Of a stretch of 10,072 bases of DNA, positions 1 through 6,052 are shown piece by piece (position 1 is the stretch's first letter; each line of letters starts with the position of its first letter). Origin of the DNA: Archaeoglobaceae archaeon. GTDB lineage: Archaea; Halobacteriota; Archaeoglobi; Archaeoglobales; Archaeoglobaceae. Position numbers and translations under genes: made by a program. The DNA is taken from the NCBI GenBank assembly GCA_027016055.1, contig JALWBF010000093.1, positions 1-10,072 on the forward strand. Direction: 5' to 3'. The notes beneath the pieces were generated by a model. It had not been told where the DNA came from. It ran no database searches and saw only the letters and a list, made by a program, of their open reading frames with translations.

Positions 1-23
1 CCCACAGCGATTCTCTGCTATGA
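1..23 (+). CDS. Possible 3' end of an upstream gene (only a few codons visible)
   Basis: The 19 bases before the L18e start are too few to identify a gene. One frame reads His-Ser-Asp-Ser-Leu-Leu and stops at TGA 21-23, giving an ATGA overlap with the L18e start codon at 20-22. Another frame stays open to TAA at 25-27. In archaea the gene before L18e is commonly rpoD (RNA polymerase subunit D), so a partial rpoD is the natural guess, but this comes from gene-order knowledge and not from the residues. No ribosome binding site is visible ahead of L18e, which fits coupled translation from an overlapping upstream gene. Confidence 0.3.
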
Positions 24-397
24 GTAAAATAAGAAAGCTTGCGAAGAGAAAGTCAAACCCGAACCTCGTTAGGCTGATCGATGAGTTGCTTAAAGCTTCG
101 GCTATGAACGATGCTCCGATATGGAAGGACATAGCTGAAAGGTTGGCTAAGCCAAAAAGACTTTATGCAGAGGTTAACGTAGCGAAGATACAGAGATACG
201 CCAATGAGGGTGAAACGATAGTCGTTCCGGGCAAGGTGTTGGGCGGTGGCAAGATATCGAAAGCTGTGACGGTGGCAGCTTTGAGCTTCTCTGAAACGGC
301 TAAGAAGAAGATCACCGAAGCCGGCGGAAGGTGTATAACGATTAAAGAATTGGTCGAGCTGAATCCCTCCGGTTCGGGAGTTAGGATAATGGCGTAA
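20..397 (+). CDS. rpl18e: Large ribosomal subunit protein L18e
   Basis: This 125-residue basic protein belongs to L18e (the eL18 family), an archaeal/eukaryotic component of the 50S subunit related to bacterial L15. Recognisable features are the N-terminal segment with NPNLVRLIDELLKAS, the middle stretch AEVNVAKIQRYANEGETIVV, the glycine-rich VPGKVLGGGKISK turn, and a C-terminal GSGVRIMA end. Length is normal for archaeal L18e. It is the first complete gene of a run of translation and RNA polymerase genes; the TAA stop at 395-397 lies ten bases before the preferred L13 start. No GGTG-type ribosome binding site is visible in the 19 bases upstream, so translation is probably coupled to the preceding gene. 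Confidence 0.95.
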   Translation: MSKIRKLAKRKSNPNLVRLIDELLKASAMNDAPIWKDIAERLAKPKRLYAEVNVAKIQRYANEGETIVVPGKVLGGGKISKAVTVAALSFSETAKKKITEAGGRCITIKELVELNPSGSGVRIMA

Positions 398-407
398 GGT
401 GGTTGCG

Positions 408-878
408 ATGACGGTAAACATTAAGAGGATTCTGAAGCAGTTGGGCGACGATTACAAGGTTATAAATGCTGAGGGTCACATACTCGGAAGGCTCAGCAGT
501 GTGATTGCCAAGAGGTTGCTTAACGGAGAAAAGATAGTCGTGGTTAATGCTGAGAAGGCGATAATAACCGGGGATAGGGATATGGTGTTTCAGAGGTATA
601 AGGAGAAATACGATAGGGGTAGCAAGGAGAAGGGCCCATACTTCCCGAGGCATCCTGAGAAGATATTTAAGAGGACAGTAAGGGGAATGTTGCCTTGGAA
701 GAGCAGAAGGGGGAGGGAGGCATACAGAAGGCTCAGAGTCTTCATGGGTGTTCCGGATGAGCTTAAGGATAAGGAGTTTGAAGTTGTTGAGTGTGCTTTA
801 TATGAGAAGGTATGCAAGACGGATAAGTTCGTAACCCTTGCGGAGGTTAGCAGGTATTTGGGATTTAGGGGTGTCTGA
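408..878 (+). CDS. rpl13: Large ribosomal subunit protein L13 (uL13)
   Basis: Ribosomal protein L13 of the 50S subunit, 156 residues from the chosen start. Family signatures are VINAEGHILGRLSSVIAKRL near the N-terminus, VVVNAEKAIITG, and the central MLPWKSRRGREAYRRLRVFMGVP, typical of archaeal and eukaryotic L13. The frame could open at GTG 399, adding three residues. ATG 408 is preferred because a good ribosome binding site, GGTGGT at about 398-403, lies just upstream of it and would fall inside the coding sequence with the earlier start. The gene follows L18e closely and is followed after two bases by rps9, so it is almost certainly cotranscribed with both. Confidence 0.93.
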   Translation: MTVNIKRILKQLGDDYKVINAEGHILGRLSSVIAKRLLNGEKIVVVNAEKAIITGDRDMVFQRYKEKYDRGSKEKGPYFPRHPEKIFKRTVRGMLPWKSRRGREAYRRLRVFMGVPDELKDKEFEVVECALYEKVCKTDKFVTLAEVSRYLGFRGV

Positions 879-880
879 TC

Positions 881-1279
881 ATGAAGATCGTCATAACGAG
901 CGGTAAGAGAAAAACCGCCATTGCTAAAGCGGTTGTTAGGCCGGGAATAGGGAGGGTTAGGATAAACAAGATTCCTCTCGAAATCTATCAGCCGGAGCTT
1001 GCGAGGATGACCATAATGGAGCCTCTGATAATAGCAAAGGATCTCGCAAAGCAGGTGGATATCGATGTAACGGTAAGAGGAGGTGGCGTAATGGGGCAGG
1101 CTGAAGCTGCAAGGACTGCAATTGCAAGGGGTCTTGTGGAATGGAGCGGTGATGAGGAGTTGAGAAAAGCTTATCTGCAGTATGACAGATATCTGCTCGT
1201 TAACGATGTGAGAAGGAAGGAGCCGAAGAAGCAGGGTGGAAGAGGAGCGAGAAAAAGAAGGCAGACCTCCTACAGGTGA
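881..1279 (+). CDS. rps9: Small ribosomal subunit protein S9 (uS9)
   Basis: Ribosomal protein S9, 132 residues, part of the 30S head. The N-terminus carries SGKRKTAIAKAVV, the middle has the conserved GGGVMGQAEAARTAIARGLV, and the protein ends in a very basic tail finishing QTSYR. In this family the C-terminal tail reaches into the ribosome and contacts the P-site tRNA, and the terminal Arg seen here is its conserved end. ATG 881 is two bases after the L13 stop, with AGGGGTG at 867-873 as its ribosome binding site inside the end of L13. The end of the gene in turn holds the AGGTGAT site used by rpoN. Length and motifs are ordinary. Confidence 0.96.
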   Translation: MKIVITSGKRKTAIAKAVVRPGIGRVRINKIPLEIYQPELARMTIMEPLIIAKDLAKQVDIDVTVRGGGVMGQAEAARTAIARGLVEWSGDEELRKAYLQYDRYLLVNDVRRKEPKKQGGRGARKRRQTSYR

Positions 1280-1285
1280 TCCTTC

Positions 1286-1489
1286 ATGTTCCCCGTTCGC
1301 TGCTTCAGCTGTGGAGCTGTAATAGGACACCTGTATGAGGAATATAGAAAGAAGATAGAGGAGGAAGGTAAAACTCCGAAGGAAGCTCTGGACGAGCTCG
1401 GAATTGAAAGATACTGTTGCAGGAGGATGTTCCTAACGTATAAGTCCGTGATTAAGGAATTTGCCCGATTCCATGGGGCCGTAGGGTAG
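1286..1489 (+). CDS. rpoN: DNA-directed RNA polymerase subunit N (Rpb10 homologue)
   Basis: RpoN is the small zinc-binding subunit of archaeal RNA polymerase, homologous to eukaryotic Rpb10, and helps assemble the polymerase platform. The 67-residue product begins MFPVRCFSCGAVIG, giving the first CxxC zinc pair, and has the diagnostic YCCRRMFL with the second Cys pair around residues 44-45. The core matches the family; about 15 residues follow this last motif, and the final residues (Gly-Ala-Val-Gly) are read from the tRNA-Pro sequence. AGGTGAT at 1274-1280, overlapping the rps9 stop, is the ribosome binding site five bases before ATG 1286. The oddity is at the 3' end: the last four sense codons and the TAG stop (1487-1489) lie inside the tRNA-Pro gene that starts at 1475. 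Confidence 0.96.
   Translation: MFPVRCFSCGAVIGHLYEEYRKKIEEEGKTPKEALDELGIERYCCRRMFLTYKSVIKEFARFHGAVG
1439..1444 (+). promoter_or_regulatory. Weak candidate TATA box for tRNA-Pro, inside rpoN
   Basis: TATAAG at 1439-1444, inside the rpoN coding sequence, sits about 31-36 bases before the mature tRNA 5' end. That spacing would start transcription near 1465-1468 and leave a leader of a few bases. It departs from the usual archaeal TATA box and could be chance within coding sequence. If it is not used, the tRNA must be cut out of the rps9-rpoN-rpoK transcript. Confidence 0.25.
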
Positions 1490-1548
1490 CCTGGTTATCC
1501 TCCCGGCTTCGGGAGCCGGTGACCCGAGTTCAAATCTCGGCGGCCCCA
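1475..1548 (+). tRNA. tRNA-Pro, anticodon CGG
   Basis: A full cloverleaf can be folded by hand. The acceptor stem GGGGCCG (1475-1481) pairs perfectly with CGGCCCC (1541-1547), with discriminator A at 1548. The anticodon stem CCGGC (1503-1507) pairs with GCCGG (1515-1519) around the loop TTCGGGA, giving anticodon CGG (1510-1512), which reads the Pro codon CCG. The T stem CCGAG (1524-1528) pairs with CTCGG (1536-1540) around TTCAAAT. The D arm (1484-1501) has GG at 1493-1494 but a slightly imperfect stem. There is no intron and no encoded CCA, so CCA is added after transcription. The first 15 bases are also the end of the rpoN reading frame, and rpoK begins six to nine bases after the tRNA. Confidence 0.97.
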
Positions 1549-1557
1549 TAAGGGGTG

Positions 1558-1785
1558 ATGCCTATCAAAACCACATTTCCTTTTAAATATACTCGGTTTG
1601 AGAAGGCGAGAATTATCGGAGCAAGGGCTTTGCAGATAGCTATGGGAGCTCCGGTTTTGATCGAAACCGATAAAACTGATCCCTTGGAGATAGCAAAGGA
1701 GGAGTTTGAGAGGGGAGTTATCCCAATTACGGTTAAGAGGAAAAGGGAAAGCTTCGTTTGGCTCGAGAGATACGATCTCTTCTAA
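1558..1785 (+). CDS. rpoK: DNA-directed RNA polymerase subunit K (Rpb6/omega homologue)
   Basis: RpoK is the archaeal counterpart of eukaryotic Rpb6 and bacterial omega and stabilises the largest polymerase subunit. The core YTRFEKARIIGARALQIAMG at residues 11-30, followed by APVLIE, is diagnostic. The C-terminal segment RGVIPITVKRKRE also fits the family. The product is 75 residues from ATG 1558, or 76 from GTG 1555; I prefer ATG. No properly spaced ribosome binding site exists: AGGGGTG touches the start, and the tRNA ends only nine bases before ATG. After tRNA 3' processing the rpoK message would begin with a very short leader, so leaderless-type initiation is likely (inference). A T-rich terminator-like run follows the TAA stop. 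Confidence 0.94.
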   Translation: MPIKTTFPFKYTRFEKARIIGARALQIAMGAPVLIETDKTDPLEIAKEEFERGVIPITVKRKRESFVWLERYDLF

Positions 1786-1796
1786 TTTTATTTTTG
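1784..1796 (+). terminator. T-rich transcription terminator after rpoK
   Basis: Starting at the rpoK stop codon the plus strand reads AATTTTATTTTTG, two thymine runs without an obvious hairpin. Archaeal RNA polymerase terminates at such oligo-T stretches, and this one sits exactly between the ribosomal/polymerase operon and the separate tiaS promoter. The function is inferred from position and composition. Confidence 0.55.
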
Positions 1797-1802
1797 CCAA
1801 TC

Positions 1803-1810
1803 CTTTTATG
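1803..1810 (+). promoter_or_regulatory. TATA box of tiaS (leaderless transcript predicted)
   Basis: CTTTTATG at 1803-1810 lies about 24-31 bases before the tiaS ATG at 1834. With the usual archaeal spacing of about 25 bases, transcription would begin within a few bases of the start codon. No ribosome binding site precedes the ATG (the preceding bases are TTAATTCAACAAG), which agrees with a leaderless message. Confidence 0.55.
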
Positions 1811-1833
1811 ATACATGTGCTTAATTCAACAAG

Positions 1834-3111
1834 ATGAGACTGTGGATTGGAATCGACGACACGGACTCGCCGAAGGGTATGTGCACGACATACTTAGCAA
1901 CGTTGGCTATAGAAAGGCTTGAGAAGGAGGGGTTCAGGCTTATAGGATTTCCCCGCCTAATAAGGCTGAATCCGACAATTCCATTCAAAACGAGGGGAAA
2001 CGGGGCTGTGTCTTTCCTGATCGAACTCGAGGATTCCGAGAGGGATGAGGTTGTGGATATCGTTAGAGAAGTCGTTGAAGATCATGCGGAGCTTGAGGAT
2101 GAAAGGACGAATCCGGGCGTCGTTTTCGTAGATGCCGAAAGGGATGACGTCATGAACTACCTCTCAAAGTTCGCGCTGAAAGCCGTCAGGGATGTCGTTC
2201 TATTGGACGAAGCCCTATTCATCATCGGTAAGTTCATGCTTCCGCATCTTAAATTCAAGAAGGGCTTGGGCTTAATTGGCGCGCTTGCATCGATCGGCTT
2301 GGAACTTACGGATTACACGATAGAGGTTCTCGCTTATAGAAAGCCGGAGAGGTTCGGAACTAAGAGAGAGATCGATGAGGAATCTTTTTTCGATGCGGAT
2401 TGGGAAACTTATCCGGGAACTTGGGACACCGTTGATTGGTGCAACGAAACCGTTGTAGCAGTTCCAAACTCACCGGATCCGGTTCTATTCGGCATAAGGG
2501 GTGATGACTTCAATGCCGTCATGAAAGCGTTCGAGCTCGTGAGGACCGAGCCGATAGATAGATACATGGTATTCATAACGAATCAGGGAACGGACATGCA
2601 TCTGATTCACGAAAACGAGGTTAAGGAAGTCGAAAATTATCATTCATACATTTTGAGGGGAACTGTTATAGAAGAACCATACGATATAACCGGGGGACAC
2701 GTTTTCTTTACGATAGAAACAAAATTTGGAGAGATCAAGTGTGCGGCATTCGAGCCGACCAAGCAGTTCAGAAATATAATTAGAAAGCTGAGAAGGGGGG
2801 ATTTGGTTGAGGTTTACGGCTCCATGAAGAGGGATACCATAAACCTTGAGAAAATTAACATAATCGAGCTTGCTGAGATATGGGTTGAGGAAAATCCGAT
2901 ATGTCCGAAGTGCGGTAAAAGGATGGAATCCGCCGGAAGGGGTAAGGGTTTTAGGTGCAGGAAGTGCAAGACCAAGGCTTTTGAGAAGGTTCGAAGAAAA
3001 ATTGAGAGGGATTTGGACACGGGCTTTTACGAAGTTCCCCCATGCGCGAGGAGACACCTTTCAAAGCCCTTAATCCGGATGAAGGGCGTTAAGAGGCACA
3101 TATTCAGATAG
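1834..3111 (+). CDS. tiaS: tRNA(Ile2) 2-agmatinylcytidine synthetase (TiaS)
   Basis: TiaS joins agmatine to C2 of cytidine-34 in tRNA(Ile2), using ATP, so that the CAU anticodon reads AUA as isoleucine. It is archaea-specific and does the job bacterial TilS does with lysine. The 425-residue length is normal. The N-terminus has IGIDDTDSPKGMCTTYL with Thr18, the position of the autophosphorylated Thr in the Archaeoglobus enzyme's kinase domain. FKTRGNGAVSF (residues 51-61) is another family hallmark. Residues about 271-347 look like an OB-fold RNA-binding domain, and residues 357-378 form a zinc ribbon with Cys 357, 360, 375 and 378, followed by a basic tail. It has its own promoter, and its TAG stop directly abuts the stop of the convergent gene. 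Confidence 0.96.
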   Translation: MRLWIGIDDTDSPKGMCTTYLATLAIERLEKEGFRLIGFPRLIRLNPTIPFKTRGNGAVSFLIELEDSERDEVVDIVREVVEDHAELEDERTNPGVVFVDAERDDVMNYLSKFALKAVRDVVLLDEALFIIGKFMLPHLKFKKGLGLIGALASIGLELTDYTIEVLAYRKPERFGTKREIDEESFFDADWETYPGTWDTVDWCNETVVAVPNSPDPVLFGIRGDDFNAVMKAFELVRTEPIDRYMVFITNQGTDMHLIHENEVKEVENYHSYILRGTVIEEPYDITGGHVFFTIETKFGEIKCAAFEPTKQFRNIIRKLRRGDLVEVYGSMKRDTINLEKINIIELAEIWVEENPICPKCGKRMESAGRGKGFRCRKCKTKAFEKVRRKIERDLDTGFYEVPPCARRHLSKPLIRMKGVKRHIFR

Positions 3112-3828
3112 CTAAATACCGTGGTGCAGAATCCTTATTACCTCTTCCGGCAGATTTTCCTCCCTTATTTTTCTCTCAACCTCACCTCTATCGAATTCGA
3201 AGTCATATATGGATACATCCAAGCTCCTCGTGTCTATCAAGGCAAACGTCGGGTTGTTTCCCTTCATGTAAAATCCGCAGACCCCGGGACATACGACCTT
3301 TCCGTAAGAAGTCTCCGCAATGAACGGCTCGTATCCTCCGACTATGAGCATCTCATACTTCTTCAGAGGTGCGAGCAATTGCTCGTAATACGTAGAAGGC
3401 TGATTCGGAAGAACTTCACCGTTTATCGGATCGAAAGGACTGCCGAACGTGAAAAGGAACTCGTTTTCTCCGAATTTTTCTGCCAAGAATCCCGGAACCT
3501 CATTTCTAATCCAGCTTCTTCCTTCCTTCCCAAGCTTCTCCCTGTTCCATTCTACCATAAATCTGTCGAACTCCGGAATCTCCTCCTTCTCATCCTCGCT
3601 CAGATCCTTCCATCTTGCAATTAGATGATCTATCCTACCTCTCGTAGCTATTATGCCTTCCTTTATCATTAACTCGTAAACCTCCTTCGGATACGGCATG
3701 TAACCGAAGATTCCCAAGATGTAGATGCCCTTTATCTCCTTCCCTTCATCCTTCAGCCTTTCCACTTCCTCGAGCAATCTGTTTAGAGCAATCAAATTTC
3801 CGTGCAGATTTGAAGCTACAACGATCAT
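3112..3828 (-). CDS. Degenerate metallophosphoesterase-fold protein, probable pseudoenzyme
   Basis: A 238-residue protein that follows the YfcE/MJ0936-type calcineurin-like phosphoesterase pattern from end to end but has lost its metal ligands. The opening VVASNLHGNLIAL matches DxHGN with Asp replaced by Asn7 (His9 kept). ILGIFGYMPYPKEV (residues 37-50) matches GDxxGYGPxPxEV with Ile40 for Asp. RGRID (63-67) replaces RGNHD. FTFGSP (126-131) replaces the VHGSP type, with Phe128 for His. IVGGYEP (162-168) replaces GHTH, losing both His. CPGVCG (180-185) matches NPGSVG. The frame is intact, so it is probably a non-catalytic binding or regulatory protein (inference). The start is ATG 3828 behind GGAGGTGAT; a TTG at 3846 would lie upstream of the predicted transcription start. 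Confidence 0.8.
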   Translation of the reverse strand: MIVVASNLHGNLIALNRLLEEVERLKDEGKEIKGIYILGIFGYMPYPKEVYELMIKEGIIATRGRIDHLIARWKDLSEDEKEEIPEFDRFMVEWNREKLGKEGRSWIRNEVPGFLAEKFGENEFLFTFGSPFDPINGEVLPNQPSTYYEQLLAPLKKYEMLIVGGYEPFIAETSYGKVVCPGVCGFYMKGNNPTFALIDTRSLDVSIYDFEFDRGEVERKIREENLPEEVIRILHHGI

Positions 3829-3830
3829 CT

Positions 3831-3840
3831 TATCACCTCC
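3831..3840 (-). promoter_or_regulatory. Strong ribosome binding site that fixes the phosphoesterase-like start
   Basis: The minus strand reads GGAGGTGATA, an almost perfect complement to the 3' end of archaeal 16S rRNA, two bases before ATG 3828. It is the best ribosome binding site in the window and rules out the upstream TTG start in the same frame. Confidence 0.8.
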
Positions 3841-3860
3841 GCTCAAACGATGAGCTTAGC

Positions 3861-3869
3861 TTATAAATA
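3861..3869 (-). promoter_or_regulatory. TATA box for the phosphoesterase-like gene
   Basis: The minus strand reads ATTTATAA here. Transcription starting about 25 bases downstream would begin near 3840, immediately before the ribosome binding site, giving a leader of about 12 bases. The gene can therefore be transcribed independently of the surface-protein cassette upstream, although no clear terminator separates the two. Confidence 0.55.
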
Positions 3870-3951
3870 TTGTGGAATCCCAAATCAATTTCGCATATCT
3901 CTCAGAAGTCCAATCATATTACAGCATAGCATATTCAAGCGTTTAGCTCAG

Positions 3952-4443
3952 TTACACCAGTTCATCCAGAACCTCCAGAACTCTAATTAGCGGAAGTCCG
4001 GTTAAATCTGAAACTTCTTTTGGATTGCATTCGGTTGGTAATTTTCCCAGTTCCTTTAAAGCCCACATTACAGCCTCCTTAGGTGTTGCGTAGGCAATTT
4101 CCTTTCCATACTTGATTCTGCCTATCAAACCCTTATCGACCAGTGAGTTCATTATAGCACTCGTGTGACTTCTGTATTTAAAGCTGGCAAATTTTTTTGA
4201 AAGCGCAGACAGATCCCTGAACGTAACAACACCATTTTTCATAACAAACCTATACGCTTCTCTCTCAGCAGGGGTTAATGTTACGTTCTCATACTTAGTT
4301 ATTTCATCTTTTAGCGATGCGAGAGTGACTATCAGTAGGTTCGTTCTGTTACTGTCGCACATGTAATCCAGCAGTAGCAATGCTATTTTTTCTCCGTTCT
4401 CGGATTTCCTTAGAATCTCAATTAGATCCTCTATTGCCCCCAT
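3952..4443 (-). CDS. Winged helix-turn-helix protein, last gene of the surface-protein cassette
   Basis: A 163-residue soluble protein with no membrane segment. Residues about 58-120 read as a winged helix: helix 58-70, a second helix with TFRDLSAL (74-81), a recognition-type helix around YRSHTSAIMNSLVDKGLI (90-107), and a beta wing GRIKYGKEIAYAT (108-120). Residues 140-163 (PKEVSDLTGLPLIRVLEVL) look like the start of another helix-turn-helix unit. The N-terminal 50 residues are helical and have no match that I recognise. ATG 4443 is preceded by GGTGAG, and the gene overlaps the upstream surface-protein gene by 26 bases, so it is translated from the same message. A role as regulator of the cassette is inferred from domain type and position only. 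Confidence 0.75.
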   Translation of the reverse strand: MGAIEDLIEILRKSENGEKIALLLLDYMCDSNRTNLLIVTLASLKDEITKYENVTLTPAEREAYRFVMKNGVVTFRDLSALSKKFASFKYRSHTSAIMNSLVDKGLIGRIKYGKEIAYATPKEAVMWALKELGKLPTECNPKEVSDLTGLPLIRVLEVLDELV

Positions 4444-5410
4444 TTAGTCTCACCATCCACGTTAAAGCTCCAATCAAACCGGTAATTGCTAAGACAACAC
4501 TAAACCCCGGAATTTTAAAATTTGGTAATTTTGAATTTTTATCATTCTCAGCTTTTACTACCTCAATGGGAATGGATATTTCCCTGACAGTGGCGTTTTT
4601 CTTATCGTTTCCAAAATAGTAAACAATCGTTCCTTTTATGGTAAAGTTACCAGCATTATTCGGCACTACAGTAATTTTCACTGCTTTAGATTCTCCCGGT
4701 TTAACAAAAAACGTTCCTGTATAGATTCCCACACCACTCTGGGCGAACTCGGATGACACGACGGACATACCTGATGGTGGTCTGAGGATCACCTGTAGGG
4801 TCATGTTAGGATTCTTAATTAGATTTACAACCGACAGGGTTAGACTGAACTCCTGCCCGACCCTCGCCTTAACAACATCGCTTGTGAGATCCACCACGAC
4901 ATCCTCCAATGCTTGTGCAGAGGAATGAGCGTAGGCTAAAGAGGGATGGAATTGCAAAACATCTACATATTTCTCAGCGAAGTCCGTATATTCGGCTGGC
5001 CCGCTGTGGTATTTGACGCACACAAAAATTCTGTACCTTCCTGCATGTCTTGCAGTAATATGGAAGTCTACATCCTTTGACTGTCCGGGTGGTATGTCTC
5101 CCATTTTTTTTGTTAAATGAACGGATAAGCCGTCCGATGATACAGTTACAACAACATCTTGAGCTATGGCATTTCCAACGTTTTCAATTACGACCTTTGA
5201 CAGTTGACTTTCACCAATTTCCATATTTCCTGCCTCTATCTGTATTTCAAGTTTGGGTTGATCAGTCTGAGGGATGCTACCGGGTGGCTGGGGAGGAGGG
5301 GGAGGATGTGGAGGAGGGGGTAGTGGCTTGGCAGTGGATATTAGCATACAGCAGATCACAAACATGAGCAGGCAAACAGGTTTTGCATATTTTCCAATTA
5401 TCCCTGCCAT
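4418..5410 (-). CDS. Secreted Ig-like (CARDB/NEW3-type) surface protein with proline-rich stalk and PGF-CTERM-like tail
   Basis: A 330-residue exported protein. Residues 1-28 are a signal peptide (hydrophobic core VCLLMFVICCMLIS), followed by a striking proline tract at 29-43. Residues about 52-152 form a beta-rich domain of CARDB/NEW3 type with the turns IENVGNAIAQDV and MGDIPPGQSKDV. Residues about 170-287 form a second Ig-like domain homologous to that of the PEGA protein two genes upstream (GTFFVKPGE, then IVYYFGND). The C-terminus has Pro301-Gly302-Phe303, a hydrophobic helix to about 320, then a short tail with Arg321 and Arg327. This resembles a PGF-CTERM signal for archaeosortase processing; a plain membrane anchor is the alternative. 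The start overlaps the JAMM gene by 13 bases. Confidence 0.8.
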   Translation of the reverse strand: MAGIIGKYAKPVCLLMFVICCMLISTAKPLPPPPHPPPPPQPPGSIPQTDQPKLEIQIEAGNMEIGESQLSKVVIENVGNAIAQDVVVTVSSDGLSVHLTKKMGDIPPGQSKDVDFHITARHAGRYRIFVCVKYHSGPAEYTDFAEKYVDVLQFHPSLAYAHSSAQALEDVVVDLTSDVVKARVGQEFSLTLSVVNLIKNPNMTLQVILRPPSGMSVVSSEFAQSGVGIYTGTFFVKPGESKAVKITVVPNNAGNFTIKGTIVYYFGNDKKNATVREISIPIEVVKAENDKNSKLPNFKIPGFSVVLAITGLIGALTWMVRLNGGNRGSN

Positions 5411-6024
5411 ATCTCAACCCTCACGGGTTTACAGTTTTCATCAAAAAATGCCACCTCATGCTCTCTTGTCAAAGATCTCCATTTTATTCTATTACCATGC
5501 ACCTCAGGATTTTTCCGCTTTCCAAGTTTTTCTTCTGAAATTGCGTGAACGCCAAAATAAATCTTTGTGTTTGGTAACTTCTCCTTAAATATCTCAGCAA
5601 TTTTCTTAATCGTATCCTTATCTTCATCAGACAACTCTGGTATTCCATTAGGATGTGTATGCACATCCACAATTATCTCTGGCACCTCTTCTCGTTCTCT
5701 GAGTATGTGTTTTATCTTGTTTTCAGTAACCGTATAGACTGCCAAAGGTGTTGCCTCCTTTATCACCTCGCTTGAAGTGAATTTGTGCAACATGTCTATA
5801 ACTTTGATTCCAGATAATGCGTATGCCGTTTCGACATCCTTCTGGTTCGGTCTGAATACACTTTCAACCCTTATTTCCATCTGGTCGATGATGTTTCTTA
5901 AAAGAAATAAAGTTGGTTTTTGGATTGATCGCCTCTTTGAAATCGATTTCGCAGGTAACTCTATACGTCTTTTCTTTCTGATTACAAACTCCCCCTCTCC
6001 CTCTATGGTGATTCTGACGCCCAT
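5398..6024 (-). CDS. JAMM/MPN+ domain putative metalloprotease (isopeptidase-like)
   Basis: A 208-residue protein without signal peptide or membrane segment, so cytoplasmic. It carries a complete JAMM zinc-protease signature: Glu65 in VETAYALSG, then HTHPNGIPELSDED at 122-135, which fits HxHx7SxxD with His122, His124, Ser132 and Asp135. Proteins of this fold cleave isopeptide or peptide bonds, for example removing ubiquitin-like SAMP proteins in archaea. The Archaeoglobus fulgidus JAMM (AF2198) is a much smaller single-domain member; here about 60 residues precede the domain, including a basic patch RKKRR and KSISKRR. The gene lies 28 bases after the PEGA-protein gene, has GGGTGA as ribosome binding site, and overlaps the next surface-protein gene by 13 bases. 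No E1-like or ubiquitin-like gene is in the window. The substrate is unknown. Confidence 0.82.
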   Translation of the reverse strand: MGVRITIEGEGEFVIRKKRRIELPAKSISKRRSIQKPTLFLLRNIIDQMEIRVESVFRPNQKDVETAYALSGIKVIDMLHKFTSSEVIKEATPLAVYTVTENKIKHILREREEVPEIIVDVHTHPNGIPELSDEDKDTIKKIAEIFKEKLPNTKIYFGVHAISEEKLGKRKNPEVHGNRIKWRSLTREHEVAFFDENCKPVRVEIWQG

Positions 6025-6052
6025 TGTTAGGTCACCCGTATTTACCGTAATT

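Noticed and set aside
590..1330. Long minus-strand reading frame of about 246 codons
   Set aside because: Runs antisense across the unmistakable L13 and S9 genes; the product is Ser/Leu-rich without recognisable domains.
3121..3624. Long plus-strand reading frame of about 167 codons
   Set aside because: Antisense shadow of the phosphoesterase-like gene, whose minus-strand product follows a known fold and has a strong ribosome binding site.
3829..3846. TTG start adding six residues to the phosphoesterase-like protein
   Set aside because: The added codons are the ribosome binding site itself, and the TATA box position places the transcript start downstream of this TTG.
5274..5588. Plus-strand reading frame with a glycine-rich start
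   Set aside because: It is the antisense of the proline tract and signal peptide of the CARDB-type protein and of the end of the JAMM gene; no promoter or ribosome binding site, and the minus-strand genes are clearly real.
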